The translations under genes and the position numbers were made by a program. Under the pieces are notes generated by a model that saw nothing but the letters and a program-made list of their open reading frames with translations, was not told where the DNA came from and searched no databases. From assembly GCA_002084765.1 (NCBI GenBank), contig NBMB01000015.1, forward strand, positions 1 to 64,000: a stretch of 64,000 bases of DNA, in the 5' to 3' direction. Numbering within the stretch: position 1 is the stretch's first letter; each line of letters starts with the position of its first letter. Shown one piece after another: positions 1 through 8,535 of the stretch. Source of the DNA: Candidatus Cloacimonetes bacterium 4572_55 (lineage in GTDB: Bacteria > 4572-55).

Positions 1-153
1 GATTTCATCGACCAGGATCAGATTTTTTGGCAGGCAATATTCTTCCAAAAGGGTGGCAAACGCGCGGCGTATCGAGCTTTCGTTCCGCGTCCCGCCGAAT
101 CTTTTGAATTGATCCAATCTCTTGTAATATCTATTAACATCTTGTTTTGACAT
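1..153 (-). CDS. Type ISP-like restriction/methylase protein, N-terminal fragment
   Basis: Only the first 51 codons lie in the window; the frame is open to the left edge. It starts at an ATG 66 bases after the stop of the Hsp70-like gene, with an AGAGG box about 10 bases upstream. The translated start contains YYKRLDQFKRFGGTRNE followed by SIRRAF and a VDEI end. This pattern is typical, from memory, of the N-terminus of large type ISP restriction-modification proteins and related N-6 adenine methylases. The catalytic NPPY motif would lie outside the window, so the assignment rests on the N-terminal signature only. Confidence 0.6.
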   Translation of the reverse strand, partial: MSKQDVNRYYKRLDQFKRFGGTRNESSIRRAFATLLEEYCLPKNLILVDEI

Positions 154-218
154 ATATATATAACCTCTTATTTACCAATAAGTTACAAATTAAGTATGAA
201 CAATATTTCGCATATTTT

Positions 219-2180
219 CTATGGGATCAATATGCGCACATCGTTTGCTTTTTTGTGCAATTCTCGTTGAAGTTCCGCTGTCAGATTTTCCACCATCTTG
301 TCCAAATCGGATCGGCTATTCATCACAGCGGTGCGGATTTCGTCTTCAAGTTCGGCTCGAATTCCCCGGTCTTTGATTTTATTTTCGATCGCATGTTTCG
401 AGACAACCGTCTGTCGGACAGCCCGAGGCAGGTCTGCTCGGCGGATAAATTTTTCTGTGCGTCCAGCGAGGAATCCTCCGAAGGGCAGTGCCACAATCAA
501 CCCGACCAGCCAGCCCACAGGACCGCTATACACCAAAGCAATCCCGCTCCCCCCCAATACAGAGGCGATAGCGATTGATACGATAATGCCGACAATGATC
601 CCCGCGGACTCGACGAAATCAAGGCTCCCGACTTTCATACCCACTTTGAAGTCTTCAAATTTCAGAGTAGGGTTGATATGCAAAGATCCAGCTTCCAAGA
701 AATATTTGCGGCAGATTTGGTCGGTTCTGCCCGTAATTTCCCGCAGGATCGGCTTAAACCAGACCTTGCATGCGTCAAAAATCGCCCGCATCCCCTGCTC
801 GCTCTTTATCCACTGCTTGACCAGGGTCTCTACATGCGAGTCCAAGTCTTCCAAAGCTCGCACCCTCTGCTCCATCCAATCGATAATGCCCTGCTTAAGA
901 GCAAAATTGAGGATATTCTCCGCCAACACCGTCACCAGTCGATCCAACAAATGCGTCTCATATTCGCTGACAATCGCGGGGATTTCCTCCTGGCAAAATC
1001 GATCAACAGCGTCCATAAATTCGGTTGTGCGCAAGTCCCAGCGTCCCACATAAGCCAGCCCTTTCGCAATAGCATAAGCTGGCTCGTCGTCAACCGTAAT
1101 CCGGATATTTTTTTCTGGGAAAATTTTTCTGGCGATACGGATGATAAAATCCATCCGAGACGCCCCCCCTGTGAAGAGGATTACGCTCGGCGCGTCACCC
1201 TCTTTTTCCAGCTTCTGCCGCGTCCATTCCAAGAGCTGGGAGAACTGTTTTTCCCAACTCCGATTCCCCAACTCACGCAGCGGCTTGCTCAATATTTTGC
1301 GAATCACCGCGCGACTCGCGACAGCTCGGAAGGTGAACACATACTGAAAATCGATAGGGATAATGACCTTAAGGTCTGGGTCCTCACGCATATCCGGAGG
1401 ATGACGAAAAAATTTTTCCTTTGCTTCCCGACATGCCAGCAGTGCTTTCGCCTTCAGGTCAGCGCGTTTCTCGAACAACTTGATAAGCTCGTCCCGATCC
1501 GAATTGAGCGGCGAGGATAAGGAATGCCACAATATGCCGTAGTCGATAACCGACGCGCCAAGTGGGATGCCAAAATCATACGGGGTAATGGAAGACGTGC
1601 CTTTCACTCGTGTGATATCGGTCGTGGAAGAGCCGAGATCGATCACAAGCACAGTCGCCTTCAGCTCGTTTATCGTCACGGCTCCGCCCTCTCGCGCCTG
1701 CATAAACGCTGCGCGAGATTCTGGGATCACCTTGAGCGGCAGGGTATTGTCAAAAGAAAGCAGGTGCTGATATTCTTTTAACAGTGTGTGATCCTGATAA
1801 GACATGTTTTTCCATGCGGAGGGACAGCCAACTGCAAGATAGGTCTCGCCGTTTCCTCGCACCTGGTGGGTATGAACCAGATGTTTATAACAGGTTTGAA
1901 AAAAAGCTCGGATACTGCGCCGCGCCTGGGGATCGTTCAGCGCGGAGGTCTTAAAGCAGACGTCCAGATTCTCCACACCCTCAAGCGTTGTCGCCATCTC
2001 TCCGATCATAATTGATTCGGTTTTCGGATGACGTCCAATCGCGGTCACCTGCGATTTTTTCCCGAAAATTTCCAGCATCTTTGGCTCGACATTTTCCCGC
2101 ATATTCGCTTTGGCGACCGCGGTCTCTCCGTGACCCAAGTCAAATCCGATAACTTCGACAATATTGCTTTGCATATTCAC
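219..2180 (-). CDS. Hsp70/actin-fold ATPase with C-terminal membrane segments
   Basis: A 653-residue protein of the Hsp70-like sugar kinase/actin fold. Phosphate-1 loop FDLGHGET lies at residues 13-20, phosphate-2 IDLGSSTTD near 180-188 and the adenosine motif ILFTGGAS near 334-341. Beyond about residue 385 it departs from DnaK: a helical region is followed by two hydrophobic, Gly-rich segments (about 526-550 and 554-573) and a charged helical tail. It is therefore probably membrane-attached and not a standard chaperone. The start is GTG with GGGAG nine bases upstream; an ATG two codons later is an alternative. It is 25 bases downstream of the 289-residue membrane protein, likely its partner, and precedes a DNA methylase-like gene. 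The function is unknown. Confidence 0.75.
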   Translation of the reverse strand: MNMQSNIVEVIGFDLGHGETAVAKANMRENVEPKMLEIFGKKSQVTAIGRHPKTESIMIGEMATTLEGVENLDVCFKTSALNDPQARRSIRAFFQTCYKHLVHTHQVRGNGETYLAVGCPSAWKNMSYQDHTLLKEYQHLLSFDNTLPLKVIPESRAAFMQAREGGAVTINELKATVLVIDLGSSTTDITRVKGTSSITPYDFGIPLGASVIDYGILWHSLSSPLNSDRDELIKLFEKRADLKAKALLACREAKEKFFRHPPDMREDPDLKVIIPIDFQYVFTFRAVASRAVIRKILSKPLRELGNRSWEKQFSQLLEWTRQKLEKEGDAPSVILFTGGASRMDFIIRIARKIFPEKNIRITVDDEPAYAIAKGLAYVGRWDLRTTEFMDAVDRFCQEEIPAIVSEYETHLLDRLVTVLAENILNFALKQGIIDWMEQRVRALEDLDSHVETLVKQWIKSEQGMRAIFDACKVWFKPILREITGRTDQICRKYFLEAGSLHINPTLKFEDFKVGMKVGSLDFVESAGIIVGIIVSIAIASVLGGSGIALVYSGPVGWLVGLIVALPFGGFLAGRTEKFIRRADLPRAVRQTVVSKHAIENKIKDRGIRAELEDEIRTAVMNSRSDLDKMVENLTAELQRELHKKANDVRILIP

Positions 2181-2205
2181 TATTTACAACTCCCGATTCA
2201 ACGAT

Positions 2206-3075
2206 TTATGGTTCAATCACTTTTCCCGGCAATATCAGTTCGTCGTTACGGGTCAACGCGGGAATTTGTGTCCATAGCTTTTTCAGATTGGGATCGATAC
2301 TTTTTTCAAACTCGAACCATTCCCCGGGAGTCCGCGGGTCGTTTGGACGATATTTCACCAGACGAAAGGAGAGCGTCCAGAGAGTCTGCTCTAATTCCTC
2401 CAGCCGAGATCGATAAATCTCAGGATTTTCCGTTTCTCGGGAGCTGATGAGTTTCTGGATGCAAGCAAGCATCTCCTGATCCGCAGGCGGGGGCAACGGT
2501 GGGGCTGGGGGTGGAATCTCCGCCACAGCCTGGTCTGTTGCCTCAAGCGATTTGGTGAAAAAATTAAATAGGAGTTTCAAGTCGATTTTAATCTGAATAT
2601 TCGCCTTTGCTTGGTATGGGTTTTGAGAAAAAGCCTTTCGATCCAATTTAAAAAAACGATAAATCTCCAAACCCAGCACGCCCGCTGTCTGCGCAAAAAC
2701 GACTGCGGCTGTCAGACTGGATGTCACGCTGAATAGCGATGCCATAAATATCCCGAAAATCAATACGGCTTGCGCCTGCTTCACGCTGAATCCGAACAGT
2801 GATAGCGTTTTTTCATCAGAAGCCACAGGCATAGCCGGCATGGTAAATTCGATATTGTTGATAACTGTCACCGAGGCAAACGCCTGCTTCAACGCTTCCA
2901 ACATCGGCAACGCCACTCGCGCCTGGGGCAGCGTCAGGTCGCCTTTATACTTTTCTTTCAATTCCTGGATATAGTCGTACAACGCCTCGCCAACCTGGTC
3001 AGGAGAATCGATCAAAGCAATGCGCCGCTCCAATTGGGGGCGGTCTTCTTTATAGATCGCCATCAATGTTTTCAT
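2206..3075 (-). CDS. Membrane protein, probable partner of the Hsp70-like ATPase
   Basis: Not recognised as a named family. It has 289 residues: a charged helical N-terminus (1-75), two adjacent hydrophobic segments (about 100-138) that look like a transmembrane hairpin, a proline-rich linker near 186-199 (PPPAPPLPPP), and a charged C-terminal domain with a GEWFEFE stretch. It lies immediately upstream of the Hsp70-like gene on the same strand, so the two are probably co-transcribed and may act together at the membrane. The start ATG has no strong ribosome-binding site, so the exact start is uncertain. Confidence 0.55.
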   Translation of the reverse strand: MKTLMAIYKEDRPQLERRIALIDSPDQVGEALYDYIQELKEKYKGDLTLPQARVALPMLEALKQAFASVTVINNIEFTMPAMPVASDEKTLSLFGFSVKQAQAVLIFGIFMASLFSVTSSLTAAVVFAQTAGVLGLEIYRFFKLDRKAFSQNPYQAKANIQIKIDLKLLFNFFTKSLEATDQAVAEIPPPAPPLPPPADQEMLACIQKLISSRETENPEIYRSRLEELEQTLWTLSFRLVKYRPNDPRTPGEWFEFEKSIDPNLKKLWTQIPALTRNDELILPGKVIEP

Positions 3076-3244
3076 CGGTAATATACCCCGAATTTAAGAT
3101 TTCAAATTAGTATATGATATTTAAACTTTCCGTTACGACGGAGACCCCCCACAACGAGGTAAAACGCGTAAGGCAGAGGGCTATTCTGCCGCTTGACAAA
3201 AATTTGCAGATCAGCAACGCCACTGCGTCTCGCTCTGCTTAAGA
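3076..3244. other. Intergenic gap with a weak hairpin after greA
   Basis: No gene is seen. A GGCAGA/TCTGCC inverted repeat at about 3172-3191 lies downstream of greA on the minus strand and is followed there by only a short T-rich stretch. It could be a weak terminator for greA or a processing hairpin. Confidence 0.3.
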
Positions 3245-3739
3245 TTAATTTCGCCGACGCTGAAAGATTTTTTCCACTTTTTTAATCATAAAGCGTTCGG
3301 TTCCAGCCGGCACCTTGATTACTGCGACGTCGCCGCGCTCTTTTATCATCATTTGTTGAGCGATCGGGGTTTTATAAGAGATGATACTTTTTTTAATATC
3401 GCCGTCCCCCTCTCCCAAAATATTATAAACAACCTCTTCCGCTGTCGCTAAATTAAACAACGTCACTCGCGTTCCCACACTGACCGATTTACCGGAAATC
3501 TGCAGATCCTCGATCAAACTCGAGACCCCGAGCATACCGGTCAACTCCTCCATTCGGAGGGCGTATTGACGCTGTTTGGCTTTCGCTGCCTCATATTCAG
3601 CGTTTTCCCGGAGATCGCCATGCGCCATAGCCGTACCGATTTCCTTCGCTACCGTTGTGCGCAGTTCCAATTGCAATTTTTCCAGCTCTTGCATCAGGTT
3701 ATTATAACTATTTTTGGTCATATAAACGACCTTCGCCAT
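3245..3739 (-). CDS. greA: Transcription elongation factor GreA
   Basis: A 164-residue protein, slightly longer than the usual 158. An N-terminal coiled-coil hairpin (about 1-75) carries GDLRENAEYEAAK; D42 and E45 correspond to the acidic tip residues that coordinate the RNA polymerase catalytic magnesium. The C-terminal FKBP-like domain covers about 85-160, with SYKTPIAQQMM in the usual position. It rescues backtracked polymerase by stimulating transcript cleavage. GreB is less likely given the loop sequence. The ATG has a GGAGG box upstream. It is followed by a gap and is separate from the Omp85 operon upstream of it. Confidence 0.95.
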   Translation of the reverse strand: MAKVVYMTKNSYNNLMQELEKLQLELRTTVAKEIGTAMAHGDLRENAEYEAAKAKQRQYALRMEELTGMLGVSSLIEDLQISGKSVSVGTRVTLFNLATAEEVVYNILGEGDGDIKKSIISYKTPIAQQMMIKERGDVAVIKVPAGTERFMIKKVEKIFQRRRN

Positions 3740-3841
3740 AGTCGCCTCCTATTTTTGGTCTATTCCAAATTACGCCGCTGTTCAAAGATACGGCGCGTGT
3801 TTATTGTAAAGTAATATTTTAATTTCTATAAAAATTCCTAC

Positions 3842-5755
3842 TTAGAAAGCTTGTCCAAAGCTAATAAAAAAGCCTTTATGATTCCAGCGTTCCTCCCATG
3901 TTTCCTCCTCCATGGGGAGACCCAGATCGATTCGCAACGGTCCGACTGGCGTCAAATATCGAAATCCCATGCCCAAACTGAGTTTTCCATCTGAGGTTTC
4001 GGGATCGTTTCTTAAGGAAAAGTTACTCTGATCAGATCGGTCGATCTCGCCGTCGGTGAACCATAATTTTCCGTAATCGGCAAAAAACACAACCTGAAAA
4101 TAGGTCAGAAAGGAGACGCGGATTTCTCCAGTAGTCGCCAGCAAAGCGTTGCCGCTGAGAGAGCCTCGATGATTCATAGAACCCAGGCTGAGTTCGCCAT
4201 ATCCTCGGTTTGTCGTGCTTCCGCCGTATGTGAATTGATCATTTTTTTCGATCAGATAGGACGAGCCGTAGGAGATGGCTTTCCCCCCCTGCGCTCTTAT
4301 GGAAAAAACGACCCATTTGTAACGGCGATGACTCGAACTGTCAAAATTCAGCTTGAGAAAATTATTATCTCCGTATAAGATCGAGCCACCGATTTTTGCG
4401 GAAAGAAAGAGAAAATATCCCCGAGTCGGATTAAATACATCATTTCTGGTATCGCGAGAGATAGACGCAGAAAAGCTGTTGGTGACTGTCCGTCCCTCCT
4501 GAATTGGGTCCTCGTAAGGGTCAGAGGGATTATTCACGTCGGACTTGTCTACTACGTCAAAATAGGAATCCATCCGCGCGGTGACCTGGAAAGAGAGCTG
4601 ATTATATCTGGAGATCGGTCGTCCGGTCGCCAATCTAATCGTATATGTCTCAAGCTGATAGGAGATATCTTCTTTCGTTTTCTCCAGGTCATCTTCATAT
4701 TGATATGCAAGATTTAATCCGCTTGTCCACGAAATTCCGAATAGGCGCGGGTCTACATATTCGGTCTCCAACCGGCGGGTCAGTCGATATGTATCTGATT
4801 TATTTATAATATCAGTTTTTGTTAATTTAGAGATAATTTTAAACTTTTGAGCATTATTAAAAATATTGTTATGGCCATATTCGCCTGAAATTCTCCCGCC
4901 GTCCTGAGTGCCGTATCCCACGCCGCCGCCGATCCATTTCAGCTTCTCCTCAACCACTTGGATATCAATATCCACTTGGGACAGACTCTCCTCAAACCCG
5001 TTGATCACAAAACGGGCGTCTCGAAATAGACTTGTGCTGTACAGGCGTTGCTGATCCTCCTGAATTCGGATCAAGCTAAAGACATCTCCGGGCTTGCTCC
5101 TCACCTCTCGATCGATAATTTTTTGGCGCACCTTTTCATTTCCGGTGATCTTGATGGATTTGATTGTGACCCGATTTCCTTCTGTGATCAAAATCACCGC
5201 GTCCGCTGTCGATTGATCTGCAGAAAAATAGGCACTGTCGCTCACAATCGCGTATGCAAAACCTAAGTTGGCATACGTGTTCGCCAGGAGTTGCCGTTGC
5301 TGATTGATCAATATCCGGTTAAAGGGATCCCCGGACTGAAAACCCAAAGTCTCCGAGATGGTCAGGCTGTCCAGAGCCGCTGTGGAAAAATCCTGATCTA
5401 ATAGGCGAATCCGAATATCTCGGAATCGGGTCTGCTCGCCCTCGTTAAGCGTGACGATCAGATGTCGCTTGCCGTCGTCGGTCAAATCATCTTCGCTCTC
5501 GACTTTTTTGATATGCAAATAACCGTGTTGGCGATAGAGATCAAAAATGACTTCCAGATCGGAGCGGAAATTGTGTTCGTTATACTCTTCTATCCGCTTG
5601 ATGCGCAACATACTATTCAGGCGCTTATTAGAAAAAACTTCTACCCCCTCAAAAATCACCTTGTCGATAGTCAATTTTGCGTGCCCGAATTTCGGATGCA
5701 CCCCAAGGATCAGAAAGATTACAATCAATAAAAAAGATATTCTGGTTCGATTCAT
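3842..5755 (-). CDS. Omp85-family outer-membrane protein, TamA-like
   Basis: A 637-residue protein with a signal peptide (about 1-26, ending GHAK), about three POTRA-like repeats up to about residue 270, and a C-terminal beta-barrel. The barrel holds the family motif GGSTTNRGYGE in the (L/V)RGY region and ends in an aromatic beta-signal (SFGQAF). Three POTRA repeats and the length fit TamA or a short BamA paralogue better than canonical five-POTRA BamA. It should insert or assemble outer-membrane proteins. The start overlaps the stop of the phosphorylase gene by four bases, so the two are translationally coupled. Confidence 0.85.
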   Translation of the reverse strand: MNRTRISFLLIVIFLILGVHPKFGHAKLTIDKVIFEGVEVFSNKRLNSMLRIKRIEEYNEHNFRSDLEVIFDLYRQHGYLHIKKVESEDDLTDDGKRHLIVTLNEGEQTRFRDIRIRLLDQDFSTAALDSLTISETLGFQSGDPFNRILINQQRQLLANTYANLGFAYAIVSDSAYFSADQSTADAVILITEGNRVTIKSIKITGNEKVRQKIIDREVRSKPGDVFSLIRIQEDQQRLYSTSLFRDARFVINGFEESLSQVDIDIQVVEEKLKWIGGGVGYGTQDGGRISGEYGHNNIFNNAQKFKIISKLTKTDIINKSDTYRLTRRLETEYVDPRLFGISWTSGLNLAYQYEDDLEKTKEDISYQLETYTIRLATGRPISRYNQLSFQVTARMDSYFDVVDKSDVNNPSDPYEDPIQEGRTVTNSFSASISRDTRNDVFNPTRGYFLFLSAKIGGSILYGDNNFLKLNFDSSSHRRYKWVVFSIRAQGGKAISYGSSYLIEKNDQFTYGGSTTNRGYGELSLGSMNHRGSLSGNALLATTGEIRVSFLTYFQVVFFADYGKLWFTDGEIDRSDQSNFSLRNDPETSDGKLSLGMGFRYLTPVGPLRIDLGLPMEEETWEERWNHKGFFISFGQAF

Positions 5756-7086
5756 GATACCAGCCAGGGATATATTGGATTATCCGAGATTCGATATTTA
5801 ATCAACTCAGGGGGGTCAATAAATTGGTCGCTGATGGTAAATGTTTTTTGAATTTGCGAGACCAACTTGTCAGTGTCCGCTTGAGAAGCCGCGTGGATCG
5901 TGAGCAGGATATGGTCATGTTCGACGCGATCACCGATTTTTTTATGCAAAACAAAGCCCACGGTCGGATCAATCTCCGAGTCGATATGACGACGCCCCGC
6001 GCCCAACTTGACGCTCATTAACCCCAGATCGAGCGTATCGATCCGTTGTAAAAATCCACGGCGGGTAGATCGAACATCCATTTTGACAGGGGCTGTTGGA
6101 AGCCGATCTGGTTCTTCCATAAATATCCGTTTGCCGCCTTGCGCCTCTATGGTTTCAATGAATTTCAGATAGCCGGCTCGATTGCTTATCAGCTCTTGAA
6201 TCCGCTCGCGTCCCTTTTCCAGCGAATCGACCTTTCCTGCCAACAGGAGCGTCTCAGCTCCCAACTGCTCTGTCAGCCGGGTCAAATCTTTGGGTCCTTG
6301 CCCCTGCAGAGTTGCCAGTGCTTCTTTGACCTCCAGAATATTACCGATCGTAAGACCTAACGGCTGGCTCATATCGGTGATATAGGCTGTCGCGGATTTG
6401 CCGAATCGCCGAGCGTTTTCAGTCAGCATATTTGCCAATTTTACAGCTTGTGTCTCCTCTGCCATAAACGCCCCATTCCCAATTTTGACGTCAAAGACAA
6501 ATCCGTCCGCGCCCTCTGCCATTTTTTTGCTGAGGATGCTCGATGTGATGAGTGGGAGCGATTCTATGGTAGCGGTAACGTCTCGCAACGCATACAGCTT
6601 TTTGTCAGCGGGAGCGATCCGGTCTGATTGGCCCACGATCACCAAATTGTGTTGCTGAAGCTGTTTTTTGAACTCCGGAATAGAGAGATTCGCTCGATAG
6701 CCCGGGATCGACTCCAATTTATCGATTGTCCCGCCGGTATGCCCCAAGCCGCGACCTGAGATCATTGGCGTCGGGACCCCAGCCGTCGCGACCAGCGGAG
6801 CCAGAATCAACGATATTTTATCGCCGACGCCGCCCGTGCTGTGCTTGTCAATTTTTTTATCAGGGATCAAGGAAAGGTCGATCACATCGCCGGACTTCAT
6901 CATCAATTCGATGAGAGTATGCAACTCACGGGGTGTGAGACCGCGAAAATAGACTGCCATCAAAAAAGCTGCGGCTTGGTAATCAGGCAGGGATCCGTCG
7001 ACAAAGCCGCTGATCAGATATTCCATCTCATTATCGAACAACTCGGCTCCGTCCCTCTTTTTTTTGATCAATTGATACGCGTTCAT
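5752..7086 (-). CDS. deoA: Pyrimidine-nucleoside (thymidine) phosphorylase
   Basis: A 444-residue member of nucleoside phosphorylase family II. The signature KHSTGGVGDK lies at residues 81-90, followed by a GRGLGHTGGT phosphate/substrate segment and the C-terminal alpha/beta domain with GAGR. It splits thymidine, uridine or deoxyuridine with phosphate to the base and (deoxy)ribose-1-phosphate. Sequence alone does not separate thymidine-specific DeoA from broad Pdp. It overlaps both neighbours by four bases: the TPR gene before it and the TamA-like gene after it. Confidence 0.92.
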   Translation of the reverse strand: MNAYQLIKKKRDGAELFDNEMEYLISGFVDGSLPDYQAAAFLMAVYFRGLTPRELHTLIELMMKSGDVIDLSLIPDKKIDKHSTGGVGDKISLILAPLVATAGVPTPMISGRGLGHTGGTIDKLESIPGYRANLSIPEFKKQLQQHNLVIVGQSDRIAPADKKLYALRDVTATIESLPLITSSILSKKMAEGADGFVFDVKIGNGAFMAEETQAVKLANMLTENARRFGKSATAYITDMSQPLGLTIGNILEVKEALATLQGQGPKDLTRLTEQLGAETLLLAGKVDSLEKGRERIQELISNRAGYLKFIETIEAQGGKRIFMEEPDRLPTAPVKMDVRSTRRGFLQRIDTLDLGLMSVKLGAGRRHIDSEIDPTVGFVLHKKIGDRVEHDHILLTIHAASQADTDKLVSQIQKTFTISDQFIDPPELIKYRISDNPIYPWLVS

Positions 7087-7796
7087 TGGAATGATTCCCC
7101 CTCGGTCAAGTCTGCTAATAGCCGGTCGGCAGTCTCGGCAAATTCGGTGTCGGACGCCAATCGGATCACTCTATCTAAGTAAAAAATCGCCCAATCCACA
7201 TCTCCCCGAATGCCGTAGCATATCCCCAGCATCAGCAAAAGTCGGGGGTGATTGGGATCAAGTCGCTGCGCCCGCCGCAGATTTTCGGTTGCCCGATCTA
7301 CTTGTCCCTCCTGAAGATGGGCGTAAGCCGCGTTGATATACGATCCCAAAAAACGCGGATCATGGTCGCGCGCAGTCTCAAACATACGAGCCGCGTCGCG
7401 ATACTGTCGAGATTTCAAAAAATCCATGCCCCGATTGTAAGAAAAAAGTGCCTGAGAATGATCCGGCTGCCTCTCTTTTCCCCAAGCTTCATCGTTCAAA
7501 AATAACTGGGGAAGGGGTGTTTGAGTCGGATAGTGAGTCCGGTTTGAATCGTCAAAAAATGAAACGACTATCCAAAAATAAGAAAATAGTCCGAAGACAA
7601 ATAGCCCCCCGATTATCAAGTATTTCTCGCCGTCGAACACCGCGGGATTTTGGCTGACTTTCCTCGATTTTGGTTTACGCTTATTTTTGAGGGACGAAAC
7701 CGCGCGCAAATGATCGGCCAACTGCTGTTCCGCCAACTCCAAATAAGGTTGAAGATTCGCATCTCCGGAATTCTGGTTAATCTTTTCTTCTAACAT
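7083..7796 (-). CDS. TPR protein with one membrane segment
   Basis: A 237-residue protein. The first 70 residues are charged, with a basic KKRKPKSRK stretch, followed by one transmembrane segment (about 58-78, YLIIGGLFVFGLFSYFWIVV). After a short linker come two to three TPR units (about 110-235), including NAAYAHLQEGQVDRA and MLGICYGIRGDVDWA. It probably sits in the inner membrane with the TPR region in the periplasm as a protein-binding scaffold. It is the first gene of a tightly coupled three-gene set with the phosphorylase and the TamA-like protein, and could assist outer-membrane assembly; that link is inference. Confidence 0.7.
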   Translation of the reverse strand: MLEEKINQNSGDANLQPYLELAEQQLADHLRAVSSLKNKRKPKSRKVSQNPAVFDGEKYLIIGGLFVFGLFSYFWIVVSFFDDSNRTHYPTQTPLPQLFLNDEAWGKERQPDHSQALFSYNRGMDFLKSRQYRDAARMFETARDHDPRFLGSYINAAYAHLQEGQVDRATENLRRAQRLDPNHPRLLLMLGICYGIRGDVDWAIFYLDRVIRLASDTEFAETADRLLADLTEGESFQ

Positions 7797-7817
7797 ATTT
7801 ATATAATTGAAATGTGC

Positions 7818-8447
7818 TCAATAAATATTTGGTATAAACGACGCTTCATTTAAACTCTTCATATTACTTCCGGATTGACAAAAAACAAACAGCCCACCTT
7901 TTACTGCGATATCGATTGCATCCTGGGGAACAATAAACCCGGCAATTGCGCCATACAACTTATGGTCTTTATATTCAGGAAACAACTCCTTGAATTTTGG
8001 CAACTTTTCATCGACAAAAAGCTGAGCGTCTCTGGGGTGAAATTTATGCTTTACCTCAATGACAGCAACGCATTCCCGGCTATAAAGCACAATATCATAT
8101 TGACCTCTCCTGACCCGAATATTATGCACTGCCTCGTCAAAAGCGACTCCGTTGAGAGAGGGGGTTTCTTTGAAGCCATGATAAAAGAAAATCTCGGTGG
8201 ATTCGCCGATATTAGTGCCAAGACCGCCTAACTTATTGATCTTCTCATCGGTTCTTTTCATCTGGAGGCCTGTCTCTTTTTGCAGCCGGGCAACTTCCTT
8301 TATTTCAAGACTCGTTTCTTTTTGCATACGATCCGTTTCTTTTTGCCTCCGAGCGACTTCCTTCATTTCTTTTTCCAATATACTTCTGGTTTTGTCGCAT
8401 GATACGGACAATGAAGCTACCAAATCTCTCAATTCTTGATCTGTCAT
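7818..8447 (-). CDS. DUF3782-type PD-(D/E)XK nuclease-fold protein
   Basis: The N-terminal half is a heptad-type coiled coil built from a repeated KE(T/V)-rich unit (KEVARRQKETDRMQKE and following), ending in KINKLGGLGTNIGE. The C-terminal half contains YDIVLYSRECVAVIEVKHK, which fits the D...(E)xK core of the PD-(D/E)XK superfamily. Proteins of this layout are annotated DUF3782 and are often found in multiple copies in bacterial genomes with no known role. I prefer the ATG at 8447, which has GGATGG seven bases upstream; a longer start at 8483 lacks a clear ribosome-binding site. It is AT-richer than its neighbours, perhaps recently acquired. Confidence 0.7.
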   Translation of the reverse strand: MTDQELRDLVASLSVSCDKTRSILEKEMKEVARRQKETDRMQKETSLEIKEVARLQKETGLQMKRTDEKINKLGGLGTNIGESTEIFFYHGFKETPSLNGVAFDEAVHNIRVRRGQYDIVLYSRECVAVIEVKHKFHPRDAQLFVDEKLPKFKELFPEYKDHKLYGAIAGFIVPQDAIDIAVKGGLFVFCQSGSNMKSLNEASFIPNIY

Positions 8448-8535
8448 ATACTTACCATCCAGGTTTTCCGTGTTATTCGGCATTATGAAATACCAAAATT
8501 TACTATTTTATTTATTTTTTAACATCTGTAATTAT

